Assembly: GCF_011762025.1 (NCBI RefSeq)
Contig: NZ_JAASQR010000002.1
Span: forward strand, 682,001-746,000
DNA: 64,000 nucleotides
Direction: 5' to 3'
Source: Sphingobium vermicomposti
Lineage (GTDB): Bacteria; Pseudomonadota; Alphaproteobacteria; Sphingomonadales; Sphingomonadaceae
Positions 42,523-51,627 of the stretch are shown piece after piece. The notes under the pieces were generated by a model that saw only the letters and a program-made list of their open reading frames with translations, did no database searches and was not told the DNA's origin. Position numbers and translations under genes: made by a program. Each line of letters opens with the position of its first letter. Position 1 is the first letter of the stretch.

Positions 42523-44100
42523 TTAAAAGCTGTAGCGCAGGCCGATCTGGCCCATCGCGGTGATCAACGCATCCAGTTCATCCGCCTTGGCGCTGTCTAT
42601 GCCCAGCGACGCTGATGCCTGCAGATTGCGGTTGATCAGGCGGTTGTAACTGGTGAACGCGCCCAGGTTGAGCACATCCAGACGTGCGCCGCTTGCATCG
42701 AAATAATTTGCGTAAACGGCGCTATCGATGCTGGATTGGCTGTCGATCACATAGGTGAGCGACCCGGTGCCATACCAGTTCTGGTCCTTCGATCCCCTGA
42801 CGAGCACGCCCTGGCCCGACGGCGTCAGGAACTTGCGCTGTGAATAGCCCACGCCGACGCCCATCCCCCACGGCCCGCGCCGTGCGGCATATTGGGCCGC
42901 GACGCCGCGATAGCGGAAATTGGCGTTGGTGACGCCCGACAGCGCGTCGTTGAAGCACTGGCCGCCGCCCGTTTCCGAAAAGGCACAGCCGGTGAAGTCG
43001 CCCGTGAACGGATTGCGCACGACATCCAGGCTGCTGCCGGAAACGGCGGCGACGTTGGAGGTGATGATCCGACCAAAGCTGTCGATGCCATCAAAAACCA
43101 CCAGTGCGACACTGCTATTACGGCCCTGCCACACGAAGCTGCCGCTATAGGTCATGCCGCCATAACGCTCGCCCACGCGCGCTTCCAACGACGTGCGGCG
43201 GTTAGGTCGCCACAGCACGCCCGCGTCCCAGATGATGTCGTCAAATTCGTAGATCAGCTGACGCGGTGAGCTGTCGTCCGTGACATAACGACCGTTGGAT
43301 ACGACCGGCAAACCATTGCTGTCCAGCACAGGCGAACGCTGGCTGACCTTGATATTTTCATAACCGATCCCGCCCGCCAGGGCCACCGTGGGCGAAACCG
43401 GCAGCGTGGCGTCCAGGCGACCCCATTTATCCTCGAACCGCTGGTCCAGCTGGTCGGCATCTTCGCGATCATAGCCAGCGCTGGCGACGATCCCCAGCGG
43501 CAGCCACACGCCCGGTGCGACTCCGACCGACCCGGCAAGACTGTGCGAAACGGATTCGTTGAACAGCCCCACGCCGCCAAAGTCCGCGCCCGCATCCTCT
43601 TCAACCCTGGCATAGCCCAGCCGATATGAGGCGGATACGTCGATGTCGCCGAATGACGCTGCATAGGCTGGCCCGGCATAGCCTGCATAAATCTGGCTCG
43701 TCTGGCTGTCATTCAGCGTCGCCGCGCCCGAAAAGCCGTCGGTGCGAATGCGGCTGGCCAGCGCGCCCGCATTCAGCGTCAGGCCGCTCGCCAATCCATA
43801 TTGGCCCGAAATGATGCCGCTGATCACATCCTGATCGGTCGCGGCGTCACCCCAGCCAAAGCTGTGATTATATTGCACGTCGGCGACGGCTTCCATCCGC
43901 CGCGTCTTGATGCTGGCGGTCGCGCCCGCCGTGACGTTGGTGTAGGTCAGAACCTCGCCATCGCCGTTCAGCGGTGCCATCACCACCTGATCGATGCCCA
44001 GATAGGGCGTGACCTCGACCCTGCGTTCCTGCGCATGAGCAGGCGCGCCCAAGCCCAACGCCATGACGCCAGCGGTCATCAGAAAAACTTGCAGCTTCAT
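42523..44100 (-). CDS. XrtA-associated outer-membrane beta-barrel protein
   Basis: This 525-residue protein has a signal peptide at 1-23 (ending 'PAHA') and alternating amphipathic strands with Tyr/Trp at borders across its length, ending in 'IGLRYSF' with a C-terminal Phe, the outer-membrane insertion signal. It matches the TIGR03016-type PEP-CTERM-associated protein. It probably forms part of the export channel across the outer membrane. It overlaps the kinase stop by four bases. Confidence 0.88.
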   Translation of the reverse strand: MKLQVFLMTAGVMALGLGAPAHAQERRVEVTPYLGIDQVVMAPLNGDGEVLTYTNVTAGATASIKTRRMEAVADVQYNHSFGWGDAATDQDVISGIISGQYGLASGLTLNAGALASRIRTDGFSGAATLNDSQTSQIYAGYAGPAYAASFGDIDVSASYRLGYARVEEDAGADFGGVGLFNESVSHSLAGSVGVAPGVWLPLGIVASAGYDREDADQLDQRFEDKWGRLDATLPVSPTVALAGGIGYENIKVSQRSPVLDSNGLPVVSNGRYVTDDSSPRQLIYEFDDIIWDAGVLWRPNRRTSLEARVGERYGGMTYSGSFVWQGRNSSVALVVFDGIDSFGRIITSNVAAVSGSSLDVVRNPFTGDFTGCAFSETGGGQCFNDALSGVTNANFRYRGVAAQYAARRGPWGMGVGVGYSQRKFLTPSGQGVLVRGSKDQNWYGTGSLTYVIDSQSSIDSAVYANYFDASGARLDVLNLGAFTSYNRLINRNLQASASLGIDSAKADELDALITAMGQIGLRYSF

Positions 44101-45020
44101 TCGCCCGCGCCCTCCGTGGCGTAATAGCTGCCAAAGCGCCGCCCGGTGCCCGAAAAGCTGACGCCATTCAGCAACAGCTGCACCTGACCCGCCCCCTTCA
44201 ACATGCCCGCCGCGTCACGCAGCGCGCTCTCGCTCGTCTCGTCGGCCCGCACCACCAGCAATGCGATGGCGGCATGGCTCGCCAGCACTGCGCCAGCCGA
44301 AGCGGCCAGCAACGGCGGCGAATCGAATATGATCACACGGTCGGGTCGCCCCTCCGTCAGTCGATTTAGCAATGCCTGCGTCCGGCTGGACGCCAGATAT
44401 TCCGTATCGTTATTGCTCCGCCGTCCGGCTGGAAGCACAGACAGCGACAACAGATCGGTGCGGATGATGCAATCTTCCACGGATATGGTGGGATCGGCCA
44501 GGGCATCCATCAGGCCCGGCCCACTGGTCAGGCCCAGCGCTTCGGGAATGCCGGGCTTGCCGAAATCGGCGTCGACCAACAGGATTTCCCGCTCCTTCTC
44601 CGCCGCCAGGCTGAGCGCCAGATTGATCGCGCAAAAGCTTTTGCCTTCTCCGCTATGGGCCGAACAGACGAGGATGTAATTGCCCTGCGGATCACCCGCC
44701 AACTGGGACAGAAGGTCGCGCTTCAACAAGCGGAATTCCTCGCTCATCGCGCTCACAGGCCCGTCGGGGAGCAAATAGCCTGCCTCCGCCAGGGCGATGC
44801 GATCGATCGGCTGGACCGGCCCGGTCCATTCCGGCGCTTGCACAGCTGCACCGGCACCGATTGACGAAGCCGTCTCAACCGCCGGAACCGTTGCCGCCAG
44901 AGCTTCGGCGGGAACGTCCACGTCCGGCGCGGCGCGGCCGCGCAATGCGGCGGTAAAGTCGTATATCTCCGTCGCTCGCTCAATCAGCGAACCGTTGGAG
45001 AGGGAGCTATGCTTATTCAT
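44097..45020 (-). CDS. XrtA-associated BY-type tyrosine kinase / chain-length ATPase
   Basis: This 307-residue CpsD/CapB-like cytoplasmic bacterial tyrosine kinase has Walker A in 'CSAHSGEGKSF' (about 119-129), Walker A' 'ILLVDADFGKPG' (146-157) and Walker B 'VIIFDSPPLL'. It lacks the N-terminal transmembrane co-polymerase, which is the next gene upstream, so the pair forms a two-piece Wzc. The C-terminus has only a YY pair and not a long Tyr cluster. ATG at 45020 follows AAGAGAGCGGCAAG. Confidence 0.9.
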   Translation of the reverse strand: MNKHSSLSNGSLIERATEIYDFTAALRGRAAPDVDVPAEALAATVPAVETASSIGAGAAVQAPEWTGPVQPIDRIALAEAGYLLPDGPVSAMSEEFRLLKRDLLSQLAGDPQGNYILVCSAHSGEGKSFCAINLALSLAAEKEREILLVDADFGKPGIPEALGLTSGPGLMDALADPTISVEDCIIRTDLLSLSVLPAGRRSNNDTEYLASSRTQALLNRLTEGRPDRVIIFDSPPLLAASAGAVLASHAAIALLVVRADETSESALRDAAGMLKGAGQVQLLLNGVSFSGTGRRFGSYYATEGAGE

Positions 45021-45034
45021 CTTGCCGCTCTCTT

Positions 45035-46552
45035 TCAGGCCATGCCGCGCTGGATGAATTCGACCAGGACCAACAGCATGCATACCGCCGCCAATCCGCC
45101 AGTCGCGCCCGCGAACCATTTCAGCCGTTGTTTTTCGACCGCTCTCTGCGCAGCGCTGACCGTCTGGGTAATCGACCCGATCACCGGCAGGCCGATGACC
45201 CGCTCCAGCCGCGCGGCCGTCGGGAAGCTCCCTTTAAGCTGCCCCACGGCAAAGGCCGTGCCGACGCCCGCGCCGATCCCCAGGATCAACACCCCGACCA
45301 GCAACAGCGGTCGGTTAGGCGCGATTGGCGCGGTCGGGACGCTTGGCGGGTTGACGACGCGGAACTGCACCGCGCCCGTCTCCGTCTTCACGTCCCCGCG
45401 CAGGCGAATCTCCTCGCGGTCGGCGAGCAGCTTGTCATATTGGGTCTTGAGCACCTCATAGTCGCGGTCGAGCTTCTCCTGCTCGGCGGCCAGGCCCGGC
45501 TCATCGGTCTGGCGCGACGACATGGCGGCAAGGTCCGACTGCAACTGCCCCTTGCGGGTCTGAAGCGCCTGAACCGTCGCTGCACGCTCGGCCTGCATCG
45601 ACTTGATCGAAAGATAGGCGGGGTTGGGCGTGCCACCCCCCGCGCCGCCGCCGCCGCCCTGCTTGCGCAGCGCATCGACTTGCCGCTGGGCCGCGATCAC
45701 ATCCGGGTGGCTGCTGGTCCATCCCCGCGCACGCATGCCCGCCAGATCGCCCTGCGCCTGCGCCAGAGCGGACGGACCGCCCGAAGCACCCGTGCCCGGC
45801 AACGTCTGGGGTGTACCCGCCAACTGCCCGTTCATGGCACTCAGTGCCCCTTGCGCTTGCGCCAGTTGCGACTCGATATTGTTGATCTCCATCCGGGCCG
45901 CGTCCATGCGCTGCCCAATTGAGCCAGCGCCCGGAAGGACGCCCGCATAGCGCTGCTCAAACTCGACCCGGCGCTGTTCGGCACCGGCCAGCTGCTTGCC
46001 GCGCTCGGTAATCTGCTGGTCCAGAAATGCAAGGCTCTGCTTGGTTTCCACCCGGTCGGACGACAGGTTCGCTTCCTGGAAGATGTCGATCAGCTTCTGG
46101 ACGACCTGCTGCGCGATGCGTGCATTGGCGCCATCGGAAAGGCCCGAGTCGGCTGACTTTGCGCTGATGTCGATCATGCTGGGGTCGGCCTGCGCCATCA
46201 CGGTGATGCCCTCGCGCAGCGTCGTGATCTTCGCCGCCACGTCGCGCGGACCGCTGACCGTCTGGTTCAGGTCGGTTTCCTTCACCACCCGTTCCAGATT
46301 GCCGGTGCTGGCCAACGTCTGGCGCACACGGTCCAGGTCCTGTTGCGACTGGACCTGGGTGATGCCCACCTTGTCCTGCAACAGCGACTGGGTGTTCACA
46401 TAGACCCGCGCCTTGCTTTCATAACTGTTGGGGACCAACGCCACGCCTAGCCAGCCCAGCATGCACACGCCCCACGCCACCGCCAGCGCCAGCCAGCGCC
46501 GGGTCCAGATGCCATGCAGGACAATCAGCAGCTCGTCGTAAAGACCCGCCAT
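45035..46552 (-). CDS. XrtA-system polysaccharide chain-length determinant (Wzz/GumC-like)
   Basis: This 505-residue polysaccharide co-polymerase has an N-terminal membrane segment (about 21-40), a long periplasmic coiled-coil region ('SLAFLDQQITERGKQLAGAE', 'DAARMEINNIESQLAQAQG') with a Gly-rich hinge ('RKQGGGGGAGGG'), and C-terminal hydrophobic segments ('LLLVGVLILGIGAGVGTAF' and 'LAAVCMLLVLVEF'). It sets polymer length with the kinase and docks on the export lipoprotein. ATG at 46552 sits one base after the export gene's stop; earlier in-frame starts would overlap it. Confidence 0.92.
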   Translation of the reverse strand: MAGLYDELLIVLHGIWTRRWLALAVAWGVCMLGWLGVALVPNSYESKARVYVNTQSLLQDKVGITQVQSQQDLDRVRQTLASTGNLERVVKETDLNQTVSGPRDVAAKITTLREGITVMAQADPSMIDISAKSADSGLSDGANARIAQQVVQKLIDIFQEANLSSDRVETKQSLAFLDQQITERGKQLAGAEQRRVEFEQRYAGVLPGAGSIGQRMDAARMEINNIESQLAQAQGALSAMNGQLAGTPQTLPGTGASGGPSALAQAQGDLAGMRARGWTSSHPDVIAAQRQVDALRKQGGGGGAGGGTPNPAYLSIKSMQAERAATVQALQTRKGQLQSDLAAMSSRQTDEPGLAAEQEKLDRDYEVLKTQYDKLLADREEIRLRGDVKTETGAVQFRVVNPPSVPTAPIAPNRPLLLVGVLILGIGAGVGTAFAVGQLKGSFPTAARLERVIGLPVIGSITQTVSAAQRAVEKQRLKWFAGATGGLAAVCMLLVLVEFIQRGMA

Positions 46553-46553
46553 A

Positions 46554-47198
46554 TCAGAACATGCTTTCGGGAATGATGATGACATCGCCGGGCGCCAGCA
46601 TGACATTCGCCTTGCTGTCGCCGCGCTTCAACAGGTCGCCGATACGGACGTTAAATTCCTGCTGCTTGCCCGCATCCTTGTTGAAACGGACCAGCCGGGC
46701 GCGGTTGCCCGCCGCATATTCGCTCAGACCCCCGACGGATATCATGGCGTCAAGCAACGTCATGTTCGCACGATAGGGAATGGACGCAGGCTTTTCCGTC
46801 GCGCCGACAATCCGCACCTGCTGGCTGAAGGTGCCGGAGAAATTGTTGACGATCACCGACACCAACGGATTTTCGATATATTTGGTGAGCGCCACCTTCA
46901 TGTCCTCGGCCAGCTGCTTGGGCGTCTTGCCCACAGCGGCCATGTCGGTGACCAGCGGCGTGGTGATGCGGCCATCGGGCCGCACCTGCACCTTCGCGCC
47001 CAATTCGGGATTGCGCCACACGAACACTGTCAGGTCATCGAGCGGACCGATCACATATTGCTCGCCCGGCCCTTCTTCCTGCGACACGAACGACGCAGGC
47101 GGAAGCTGCGGCCCACCGCCCCCCGAAGCGCAAGCTGAAAGCGCGACCGCCGGGATCGCTGCGCCGATCAAAGCCCGGGAAACAGACAGGAAACGCAT
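46554..47198 (-). CDS. XrtA-system polysaccharide export lipoprotein (Wza-like)
   Basis: This 214-residue outer-membrane export protein has a lipoprotein signal with lipobox 'LSAC' at about 20-23 (acylated Cys), then the poly_export domain ('EQYVIGPLDDLTVFVWRNPEL', 'VQVRPDGRITTPLV') and a SLBB domain ('VRIVGATEKPASIPYRAN', 'LAPGDVIIIPESMF'). It forms the exit pore for the polymer. ATG at 47198 follows GAGGTGAAGAT. It is the first gene of the main leftward EPS operon; 130 bases with no gene precede it, a likely promoter region. Confidence 0.93.
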   Translation of the reverse strand: MRFLSVSRALIGAAIPAVALSACASGGGGPQLPPASFVSQEEGPGEQYVIGPLDDLTVFVWRNPELGAKVQVRPDGRITTPLVTDMAAVGKTPKQLAEDMKVALTKYIENPLVSVIVNNFSGTFSQQVRIVGATEKPASIPYRANMTLLDAMISVGGLSEYAAGNRARLVRFNKDAGKQQEFNVRIGDLLKRGDSKANVMLAPGDVIIIPESMF

Positions 47199-47328
47199 AT
47201 CTTCACCTCTTCGTGCAGCCGCGCGGGATGGCCGCTGCACGGGCAGGCGGACCATCAAGCCATGGGCTTTGGGCTTCTTCTTGCACTCAAAGGGTAAAGA
47301 TTGGGTTAGGCCTCAGCCGTCCCCGGCG

Positions 47329-48561
47329 TCATCCAATCAACAGTTCCAAGGGGTTGGGGTGCCCCAGAAAGGCCGCCGGGCTAGCCGACGCGCCATATGC
47401 GCCTGCCAGAAACAGCGCGATCAGGTCGCCTTCCTCCACGGTCGGCAGCGCCACCTTATCGCCCAGCTTGTCCATCGGCGTGCACAGACAGCCCACGACA
47501 GTGACCGGCTGTTCCGCCGGACTTTCCCCGTAGCGATTGGCCACAGCAATCGGATAATTGCGCCGGACGACGGTGCCGAAATTGCCACTGGCGGCAAGCT
47601 GATGATGCAGCCCGCCATCCACCACCACGAATGTTTCGCCTTGGCTGACTTTCACATCGACCACGCGGGTCAGGTAGACCCCGCATTCGCCCACCAGCCA
47701 GCGGCCAAGCTCCATCGCGAACGCGCTGCCCGCCAAAATATCGGCCCGCGCTTCCAGCACCCGCGCCAGCGCTTCGCCGATCGGCCTGATATCCAGCCGC
47801 ACGTCACCGGGGAAATGCGGAATGCCAAATCCCCCGCCCAGGTTGACCAGCGGCGGCGTAGCCCCCACCGCGTCCGACAGCCGCGCCGCCAATGCCAGCG
47901 TCGCCGCCTGCGTTTCGATCAAGGCTGCGGCATCCAGAGCCTGCGACCCGGCGAAGATATGCCATCCGCGCCAGTCCGCACCCGCATCGATCAGCCACCG
48001 GGCAAGCGCCGCCGCCCGGTCGGCATCCACGCCAAAGGGCTTGGCCCCGCCGCCCATCCGCATCCCAGACCCTTTCAGGTCGAAATCGGGATTGACGCGA
48101 ACGGCTAGCCTGGGCGTGCGCCCCCGCTGCCTGGCAATGGTGATGGCGCGCCGCGCTTCCCCTTCCGATTCCAAGTTGATCGTGACGCCTGAGTCGATCG
48201 CCGCGATCAACTCATCATCCCGCTTCCCCGGCCCGGCAAAGCTGACATGCGCAGGGTCCATCCCCGCCTCCAGCGCTCGCCCCAGTTCGCCGCCCGACGC
48301 CACATCAAAGCCGTCGACCATTCCGGCCATCCGCTGCAACAATGGTGGATAAGGGTTGGCCTTCACCGCATAATGAAGCGAGAGCATCGACGGCATGGCG
48401 TCACGCCAATCCTGCACCTGACGCTGAACGACACCCATGTCATAGACGAACAGCGGCGTGTCCCCCGCCTCCTCCACCAGGCTGGCCGCGCCACAGCCGC
48501 CGATCAGCAGCATGCCCCCTTCGCCGGTAAAGAATGGCGGGATCGGGCCCATTGGCTTCAT
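47329..48561 (-). CDS. XrtA-associated PLP-dependent decarboxylase (fold III)
   Basis: This 410-residue alanine-racemase-fold decarboxylase relates to LysA/ornithine decarboxylases and is the exosortase-A-associated type. PLP Lys67 is in 'HYAVKANPYPPLL'; 'HIFAGSQ', 'LGGGFGIP' and the C-terminal active-site Cys region 'VVGCLCTPMDKLG' are present. Substrate is unknown; it would yield a diamine or amine to attach to a carrier-bound acid made by the adjacent ligase. Its start overlaps the ligase stop by four bases. Confidence 0.9.
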   Translation of the reverse strand: MKPMGPIPPFFTGEGGMLLIGGCGAASLVEEAGDTPLFVYDMGVVQRQVQDWRDAMPSMLSLHYAVKANPYPPLLQRMAGMVDGFDVASGGELGRALEAGMDPAHVSFAGPGKRDDELIAAIDSGVTINLESEGEARRAITIARQRGRTPRLAVRVNPDFDLKGSGMRMGGGAKPFGVDADRAAALARWLIDAGADWRGWHIFAGSQALDAAALIETQAATLALAARLSDAVGATPPLVNLGGGFGIPHFPGDVRLDIRPIGEALARVLEARADILAGSAFAMELGRWLVGECGVYLTRVVDVKVSQGETFVVVDGGLHHQLAASGNFGTVVRRNYPIAVANRYGESPAEQPVTVVGCLCTPMDKLGDKVALPTVEEGDLIALFLAGAYGASASPAAFLGHPNPLELLIG

Positions 48562-50120
48562 CGGTCAAACTCCCCCATCAATGCCACCCGGTCTATCTTT
48601 CCATTAGGCGTGCGGGGAAACTCCTCCCGCCTCAAGATCGTGCGCGGATGCATGAAATTGGGCAGTTCAGCCTTCAGCCGCGCCTCCACCTGCTCCTCCG
48701 CCAGCGGGTCGGCGGATCGGATCAGCAGCAGCACCGCCTGTCCTAGTCGCTCGTCCTTGATGCCCATCGCCACTGCTTCCGCTACGCCCGGCACGGCGGC
48801 CGCCGCTTCCTCAATCTCCGTGGGGCTGATGCGGTTGCCCGCCGATTTGATCATCGCATCGTCGCGGCCGATGAAATACAGCAGGCCTTGGCCATCGCGC
48901 CGCACCGTATCGCCGGACCACACGGCCATACCGCCATAGCGCGACGCAGACGGCGCAGGGCGGAAGCGCTCGGCAGTGCGCGCCGCATCTTGCCAATAGC
49001 CTTGCGCGACCAGCGGACCACAATGCACCAACTCTCCCGGTTCGTTATCGGCAGACACGTTGCCATCGGGCCGCACCACCAATATTTCCGCGTGCGGGAT
49101 CGCTGACCCCATCGAATCGGGATGGCTGTCCACCAGTGCAGGGGGCAGATAGGTGGACCGAAACGCCTCCGTCAGCCCATACATGGGATAGATGTCGGCA
49201 TTGCAAAACAGGCCGCGCAGATTCGCCACCAGAGGGCGAGTCAGCGCCCCACCACTATTGGTGATCCGCCGCAGCTTCGCCGCGACTTCGGATGGCCAGT
49301 TCAGTTCGGTCAGCTGCACCCATAACGGCGGCACCCCCGCCAGCGTTGTGATATCGCGCCGCTCTACCGACTTCATGACGTCACGCGCCGTCAGATAGTC
49401 GAGCGGATAGACGCATCCGCCTGCGAACCACGTCGAAAGCAGCTGATTCTGCCCATAGTCGAAACTGAACGGCAGCACACAAAGCGTCCTGTCCTCCGCG
49501 CTTAGCCCCAGATAATCGGCCACCGATGCAGCGCCCAGCCACAAATTGGCATGGCTCAGCATCACGCCCTTGGGCCTGCCGGTCGATCCGCTGGTGTACA
49601 GGATGGCGGCGAGGTCCTGCGGCGCGGCATCGGACGGCCCGATCGCGTCTCCTCCGCTCATCGCGCAGGCGGCGTCGTCCTCACGCAGCAGGCGGCACTC
49701 ATCCGGCACATCTACGGCCGCCAGCGTGTCGATCCGGGCCGCCGTCCCGATCAGCAGACGCGCGCCGCTGTCGGCCAATATATGGGCGACCTGCGCATGC
49801 CGCAGCAACGGATTGATCGGAACATGGACCAGCCCCACGCGGGGCGCGGCAAGCGGCATCAGCGCGGCAACCGGCCCTTTCGCCATCCAGCTGGCAACTC
49901 TTGCCCCGCGCTCAAGCCCGAACCCAGCGAGCCAGCCCGCCAGCCGTCCCAGCGTTTCTTCCAGTTCTGCGTAATTCTGCGTCCCCGACCGCCCGTCCAG
50001 CGCCGGTCGGGTGACGTCGCCACGCAACAACAGATGGTCAACAGGCCACACTTCCGCGCCATCGATGACGACCGGTGCGCGTTCCAGGCGATTGCTTAAC
50101 TCCATTTCCAGACTTTTCAC
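48558..50120 (-). CDS. XrtA-associated acyl-CoA/acyl-carrier ligase (AMP-forming)
   Basis: This 520-residue ANL-superfamily ligase has the AMP-binding P-loop 'YTSGSTGRPKGV' (175-186), 'YPMYGLTEAFRST', 'SGDTVRRD' and the C-terminal catalytic Lys in 'RTPNGKIDR'. The exosortase-A-associated subfamily is expected to activate an acid and load it on CoA or on the acyl carrier protein encoded at 51187. ATG at 50120 or 50105. Only 32 bases separate it from the divergent GNAT gene's TTG, so the promoters must be very compact or lie inside the genes. Confidence 0.9.
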   Translation of the reverse strand: MKSLEMELSNRLERAPVVIDGAEVWPVDHLLLRGDVTRPALDGRSGTQNYAELEETLGRLAGWLAGFGLERGARVASWMAKGPVAALMPLAAPRVGLVHVPINPLLRHAQVAHILADSGARLLIGTAARIDTLAAVDVPDECRLLREDDAACAMSGGDAIGPSDAAPQDLAAILYTSGSTGRPKGVMLSHANLWLGAASVADYLGLSAEDRTLCVLPFSFDYGQNQLLSTWFAGGCVYPLDYLTARDVMKSVERRDITTLAGVPPLWVQLTELNWPSEVAAKLRRITNSGGALTRPLVANLRGLFCNADIYPMYGLTEAFRSTYLPPALVDSHPDSMGSAIPHAEILVVRPDGNVSADNEPGELVHCGPLVAQGYWQDAARTAERFRPAPSASRYGGMAVWSGDTVRRDGQGLLYFIGRDDAMIKSAGNRISPTEIEEAAAAVPGVAEAVAMGIKDERLGQAVLLLIRSADPLAEEQVEARLKAELPNFMHPRTILRREEFPRTPNGKIDRVALMGEFDR

Positions 50121-50152
50121 CTACATGGCCAGGGTGACGGGGAGATAGTGGT

Positions 50153-51160
50153 TTGCTGGTCGCAAGGGAATATAGCACGGTCGCCCATGCTCGCGATGCG
50201 CTGGCAGGACGGATGGACCGCGCCTCCACCCCATCGCTGTTCGACCGGATCGACTGGTTCGAATCGCTGCACGCCCATTGTTTCGGCAAAATGCCGGTGC
50301 GCATCCTTCACACGATGGAAGGCGACAATGAAGCCTGGCTGTTCCTTCTGTCCCCCACCGAGCGGCGCTTGAGCGCGCTCGCCAACTGGTACAGCTTTTC
50401 CTGGTCGCCGGTCTTCATCGGTGATCCTTGCGCAGAAACCCGGCGACGGCTGGTCGAAGTCATGGCCGCGCACCTGATCGCCGCCAGCGCGCATATCGAC
50501 CTCTATCCCGTTACCGATCACGCCGACCTACTGCTCGACGCTTTCCGCCGTGCGGGCTGGTTCGCCGTGCGTCGGCCAATGGGCGGTCGCCATCTGCTGG
50601 ATCTCAACGGTCGCGATTTCGCCGCCTATTGGGCTGACCGCCCCGGCCGCCTGCGCAACCAATTGCAGCGCAAGGCACGCGCCAGTCGCTTCACCATCGA
50701 TATCGGGCAGCACATCAACGACGCCTTGTGGCGCGACTATATCACCGTTCACGCCAGCAGCTGGAAACAACCCGAACCCGGCCTCACCTTCCTCCGGTCG
50801 CTCGCGGGACGGGAAGCCGCTGCAGGAACCCTGCGCCTGGGGTTCGCGCGCCTCCATGGCCAGCCCGTCGCGACGCAGCTCTGGTCGGTCGAAAATGGCA
50901 CGGCTCTGATCCACAAACTGGCCCATGATCGCGCGTTCGATGGCGCTTCTCCCGGCACATTGCTCAGCCACGCTATGTTCGCCCATGCCATCGACACTGA
51001 CGGGGTTCAGCGGATCGACTATGGCACCGGGGACAATGCCTATAAGGCGGAATGGATGGACCGACGTGAAGTCCTTCACCGTCTCGACTTCTTCAACCCC
51101 CGCTTCGCCTCGGCCTGGCTTCCCGCCGCCCGCACCGCCATTTCCGCCCTTGTCGGCTAG
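50153..51160 (+). CDS. GNAT/FemAB-like acetyltransferase of the XrtA small-molecule island
   Basis: This 335-residue BioF2-like (CelD-type) acyltransferase has an N-terminal 'SLFDRIDWFESLHAHC' motif, a middle region 'RPGRLRNQLQRKARA' and the GNAT core 'LGFARLHGQPVATQLWSVENG' with 'FAHAIDTDGVQRIDYGTGDN'. It is paralogous in type to the FemAB gene at 39359. Start is uncertain: TTG at 50153 is used, but ATG at 50213, after GGCAGGACGG, with TATAGC at 50171 as a possible -10, would fit a compact promoter better. It probably transfers an acyl group from the adjacent acyl carrier protein. Confidence 0.82.
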   Translation: MLVAREYSTVAHARDALAGRMDRASTPSLFDRIDWFESLHAHCFGKMPVRILHTMEGDNEAWLFLLSPTERRLSALANWYSFSWSPVFIGDPCAETRRRLVEVMAAHLIAASAHIDLYPVTDHADLLLDAFRRAGWFAVRRPMGGRHLLDLNGRDFAAYWADRPGRLRNQLQRKARASRFTIDIGQHINDALWRDYITVHASSWKQPEPGLTFLRSLAGREAAAGTLRLGFARLHGQPVATQLWSVENGTALIHKLAHDRAFDGASPGTLLSHAMFAHAIDTDGVQRIDYGTGDNAYKAEWMDRREVLHRLDFFNPRFASAWLPAARTAISALVG

Positions 51161-51186
51161 AGGCTGAACGATTAGGTAAGCCCATC

Positions 51187-51477
51187 ATGCGGGCGGAACA
51201 AACAATGCCGGTCGACCGGACAAGCGATATCGAAACGGTGGTGCGCGCCCTTTTGCGAGACGTGCTGGCATTGTCGCAGGATCGCGCCGACGCCTTCGAC
51301 AGCGGCACGCCGCTTTTCGGTGCCCTTCCCGAACTGGACTCCATGGCCGTAGCCAGCCTGCTCACCGAGATGGAAGATCGCCTCGGCATCCTGATCGAGG
51401 ATGACGATATTGATGGCGAAACCTTTGAAACCTTCGGCACGCTGGTGGCCTTCGCTCAGGCAAAGCTACCGCGATAA
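51187..51477 (+). CDS. acyl carrier protein of the XrtA small-molecule island
   Basis: This 96-residue phosphopantetheine carrier has the prosthetic-group Ser52 in 'LPELDSMAVASLL' (DSM in place of the usual DSL) and the acidic helix 'LTEMEDRLGILIEDDDID' after it. It is longer than fatty-acid AcpP and belongs to the specialised ACPs seen in exosortase-A clusters. ATG at 51187 or 51205. It would carry the acid activated by the ligase at 48558 and serve the GNAT protein upstream, 26 bases away. Confidence 0.88.
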   Translation: MRAEQTMPVDRTSDIETVVRALLRDVLALSQDRADAFDSGTPLFGALPELDSMAVASLLTEMEDRLGILIEDDDIDGETFETFGTLVAFAQAKLPR

Positions 51478-51480
51478 CCC

Positions 51481-51575
51481 CGTGTTCCTGCGCAGACGGG
51501 AACAGGACACGCCTAACGGGGAGCGGCGGCTTGCCCCCACACCCGTCCGTGCTCCTGCGAAGGCAGGAACCCAGT
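51481..51575. repeat. dispersed hairpin repeats (sphingomonad type)
   Basis: GCTCCTGC-GAAG-GCAGGAAC (51551-51570) followed by CCAGT is a stem-loop repeat that also occurs at 60535. A diverged unit, GTTCC...GGAAC around 51484-51503, precedes it. Such CTCCTGCGAAGGCAGGAG elements are scattered between genes in sphingomonad genomes. The 150-base gap here holds nothing else I can support. Confidence 0.7.
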
Positions 51576-51627
51576 CCAAGCGCTGGAATCCAGCGCCCGC
51601 ACGGCCCGACCCAGCCGGTCGCCCGTC

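Noticed and set aside
41292-42563. 423-codon rightward frame opposite the XrtA ATPase
   Set aside because: Fully antisense to a gene with intact Walker motifs; composition is His/Gln/Arg-rich and no ribosome site is convincing.
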